Assembly (NCBI GenBank): GCA_050184585.1 | Contig: JBFXAF010000017.1 | Location: forward strand, 1 to 53,708 | DNA length: 53,708 nucleotides | DNA from: JBFXAF01 sp050184585 | GTDB lineage: Bacteria; Pseudomonadota; Alphaproteobacteria; Rhizobiales; Rhizobiaceae | Direction: 5' to 3' | Shown here: one piece after another, positions 52,104-53,708 of the stretch | Numbering within the stretch: position 1 is the stretch's first letter | How the letters are laid out: each line of letters begins with the position of its first letter | Program-made: the position numbers and the translations under genes | Notes under the pieces: generated by a model | Told to the model about the DNA's origin: nothing | What the model saw: the letters and a program-made list of their open reading frames with translations, nothing else | The model's database searches: none

Positions 52104-53636
52104 TCACGCAGCCTGCGCCAGACGCTCGCCGGCGATGCGATAGGAGATCGATTCCGCGAGATGGATGCGGCCGACCCGCTCGACGCCATCGAGGTCGGCC
52201 AGCGTCCGCGCGACCTTCAGGATGCGGTGATAGGCGCGCGCGGAGAAGCCGAGCTTCTCGCTGGCGTCGCGGACCAGCGCCAGGCCCGCCGTGTCCGGCT
52301 CGGCGACCGCCTCGACCAGCGCCGTCGGGCAATGGGCGTTGGTGACGGCGGCCGGCACGCAAAGCGCCTCATAGCGCGCCCGCTGGATGTCGCGCGCCGC
52401 CGCGACGCGGGCGGCAACCGCCGCGCTCGCCTCGGCCCGCCCCGGACGGATCAGATCGGCGGCGCTCACCGACGGAACCTCGACCCTCAGGTCGATGCGA
52501 TCGAGGAAGGGACCGGAGAGCCTGGCCTGATAGTCGGCCTGGCAGCGCACGCCGCGCGCGCAGCGATAGCCGGGCTCGCCCGCCATTCCGCAGCGGCACG
52601 GATTCATGGCCGCGACCAGCTGGATGCGGGCCGGATAGGCGACGCGATGATTGGCGCGGGCGATAACGCATTCGCCTGTCTCCAGCGGCTGGCGCAGCGA
52701 ATCGAGCACCTGCGGCGTGAACTCGGGGAGTTCGTCGAGGAAAAGCACTCCATTGTGCGACAGCGAGGCTTCGCCCGGCCGGGCGCGGAGACCGCCACCG
52801 ACCATCGCTGCCATCGAAGCCGAATGATGCGGCGCCCTAAACGGCCGCCGGTCCGACAGCTTGCCGCCCGCCAGTTCGCCGGCGATCGAGGCGACCATCG
52901 ACACTTCCAGAAGTTCGCGCGGCGACAGCGGCGGCAGGATCGACGGCAGGCGCTGCGCGAGCATCGACTTGCCGGCGCCCGGCGGCCCGACCATCAGGAG
53001 ATTGTGGCCGCCGGCGGCGGCAACCTCCAGGGCGCGGCGAGCGCTCTCCTGGCCCTTGATGTCGGCGAGGTCCGGCAGATCGCGCGCGCCTGCATGCACG
53101 GCCGGCTGAGGGCGCGCGAGGACCTGCGTGCCCCGAAAATGGTTGGCCACCGCGATCAGGCTGCGCGGCGCGATGATGTCCATGTCTTCTCCCGCCCACG
53201 CAGCCTCCGGTCCGGACGCGTGGGGGCAGATCATGCCCTTGCCCTCGGCGTTGGCCGCGATGGCCGCGGGCAGGGCGCCGGCGACGTGCGCGATCGTGCC
53301 GTCCAGCGAGAGTTCGCCCAGCACGACGAAATCGTTCAGCGCGTCGCCGGGCACGGCGCCAAGCGCGGCCATCAGGCCAAGCGCGATCGGCAGGTCGTAG
53401 TGGCTGCCTTCCTTGGGAAGATCGGCGGGCGCCAGGTTCACCGTCACCTTCTTGGCGGGCATTGACAGGCCGGATGCGTGGAGCGCCGCCTGCACCCGCT
53501 CGCGGCTCTCGGCCACCGCCTTGTCGGGCAGGCCGACGATCTGCATGCCGACCTTGCCCGGCGCGACCATGACCTGAACGTCGACGGGCACTGCCTCGAT
53601 GCCCTGGAACGCAACCGTGCGCACCCGCGAAACCAT
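52104..53636 (-). CDS. comM: YifB/ComM family Mg-chelatase-like AAA+ ATPase
   Basis: 510 residues with the full family layout: an N-terminal Lon-like domain (SRVRTVAFQGIEAVPVDVQV, then GLPDKAVAESRERVQAAL), an AAA+ core with Walker A GPPGAGKS and Walker B NGVLFLDELPEF, and a C-terminal helical domain with the AAMNPCRCG sensor region and zinc-like Cys pairs. ComM is a helicase that aids branch migration during natural transformation and recombination. A GGGGA Shine-Dalgarno precedes the ATG at 53636. The last 72 bp of the window hold only its upstream region. Confidence 0.95.
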   Translation of the reverse strand: MVSRVRTVAFQGIEAVPVDVQVMVAPGKVGMQIVGLPDKAVAESRERVQAALHASGLSMPAKKVTVNLAPADLPKEGSHYDLPIALGLMAALGAVPGDALNDFVVLGELSLDGTIAHVAGALPAAIAANAEGKGMICPHASGPEAAWAGEDMDIIAPRSLIAVANHFRGTQVLARPQPAVHAGARDLPDLADIKGQESARRALEVAAAGGHNLLMVGPPGAGKSMLAQRLPSILPPLSPRELLEVSMVASIAGELAGGKLSDRRPFRAPHHSASMAAMVGGGLRARPGEASLSHNGVLFLDELPEFTPQVLDSLRQPLETGECVIARANHRVAYPARIQLVAAMNPCRCGMAGEPGYRCARGVRCQADYQARLSGPFLDRIDLRVEVPSVSAADLIRPGRAEASAAVAARVAAARDIQRARYEALCVPAAVTNAHCPTALVEAVAEPDTAGLALVRDASEKLGFSARAYHRILKVARTLADLDGVERVGRIHLAESISYRIAGERLAQAA

Positions 53637-53708
53637 ACGTCCCCGATCCCGGCCACGGCCGACAGTCCTACCCGACCTCAGTCCAATGAAGCACAGCGCA
53701 AGGAATGT

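Overview
The window is about 53.7 kb of high-GC DNA. Its gene order and families point to an alphaproteobacterium, most likely of the order Hyphomicrobiales (Rhizobiales). The pointers are nfuA-usp-trpS-murJ-glnD, rpsU, dnaK-dnaJ with a phospholipid N-methyltransferase, two bacterial transglutaminase-like cysteine proteinases (BTLCP), a TTAA-N7-TTAA CtrA-type box, and a CTTG-N18-CTTATAT heat-shock-type promoter. This assignment is an inference from gene content; no rRNA or tRNA is present to anchor it.

Region by region. (1) 1-14.0 kb holds the 3' 4,565 codons of a giant type I secreted surface adhesin, truncated by the window start, followed by a small acidic protein. (2) 14.0-16.2 kb, minus strand: a LapG-like BTLCP protease and an iron-containing alcohol dehydrogenase. 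(3) 16.3-24.7 kb, minus strand: housekeeping genes nfuA, usp, trpS, an acyltransferase, murJ and glnD. (4) 25.0-27.9 kb, plus strand: rpsU, then a copper-type P1B ATPase behind a textbook MerR/CueR-family operator. (5) 27.9-35.1 kb, minus strand: an apparent six-gene operon encoding a TolC-like outer membrane factor, a LapB-like ABC exporter, an HlyD-like adaptor, an RHH-PAS fusion, a small exported Cys-containing protein and an LpoA-like lipoprotein. (6) 35.3-41.6 kb is an accessory stretch: a Gfo/Idh oxidoreductase, a ChaC-like cyclotransferase, a TIR-STAND-TPR protein with a TTG start, an alpha/beta hydrolase and an M48 metalloprotease. (7) 41.8-50.5 kb: dnaK, dnaJ, a phospholipid methyltransferase, a Tad-like pilus protein (minus), an FMN reductase, pyrF, a DUF1330 protein, a GNAT acetyltransferase and a PHA depolymerase. 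(8) 50.7-53.6 kb: a second BTLCP protein, a second ChaC paralogue and comM.

How the genes may work together. The strongest theme is a Lap-like surface adhesion circuit. The giant RTX adhesin lies next to a LapG-type protease gene, and a LapE/LapB/LapC-like type I secretion operon lies 15 kb away. No LapD (c-di-GMP receptor) is in the window, so control may differ from the Pseudomonas scheme. The operon carries its own unusual RHH-PAS protein and two exported proteins.

The best candidates for something new are four. First, the adhesin's architecture: a seven-repeat propeller-like cassette spliced into a VCBS-type domain, plus eight copies of a roughly 60-residue 'QW...DLGGG' repeat. Second, the RHH-PAS regulator embedded in the secretion operon. 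Third, the TIR-STAND-TPR gene, which has the architecture of bacterial NLR-like anti-phage proteins. Fourth, a 176-bp intergenic region with three inverted repeats.
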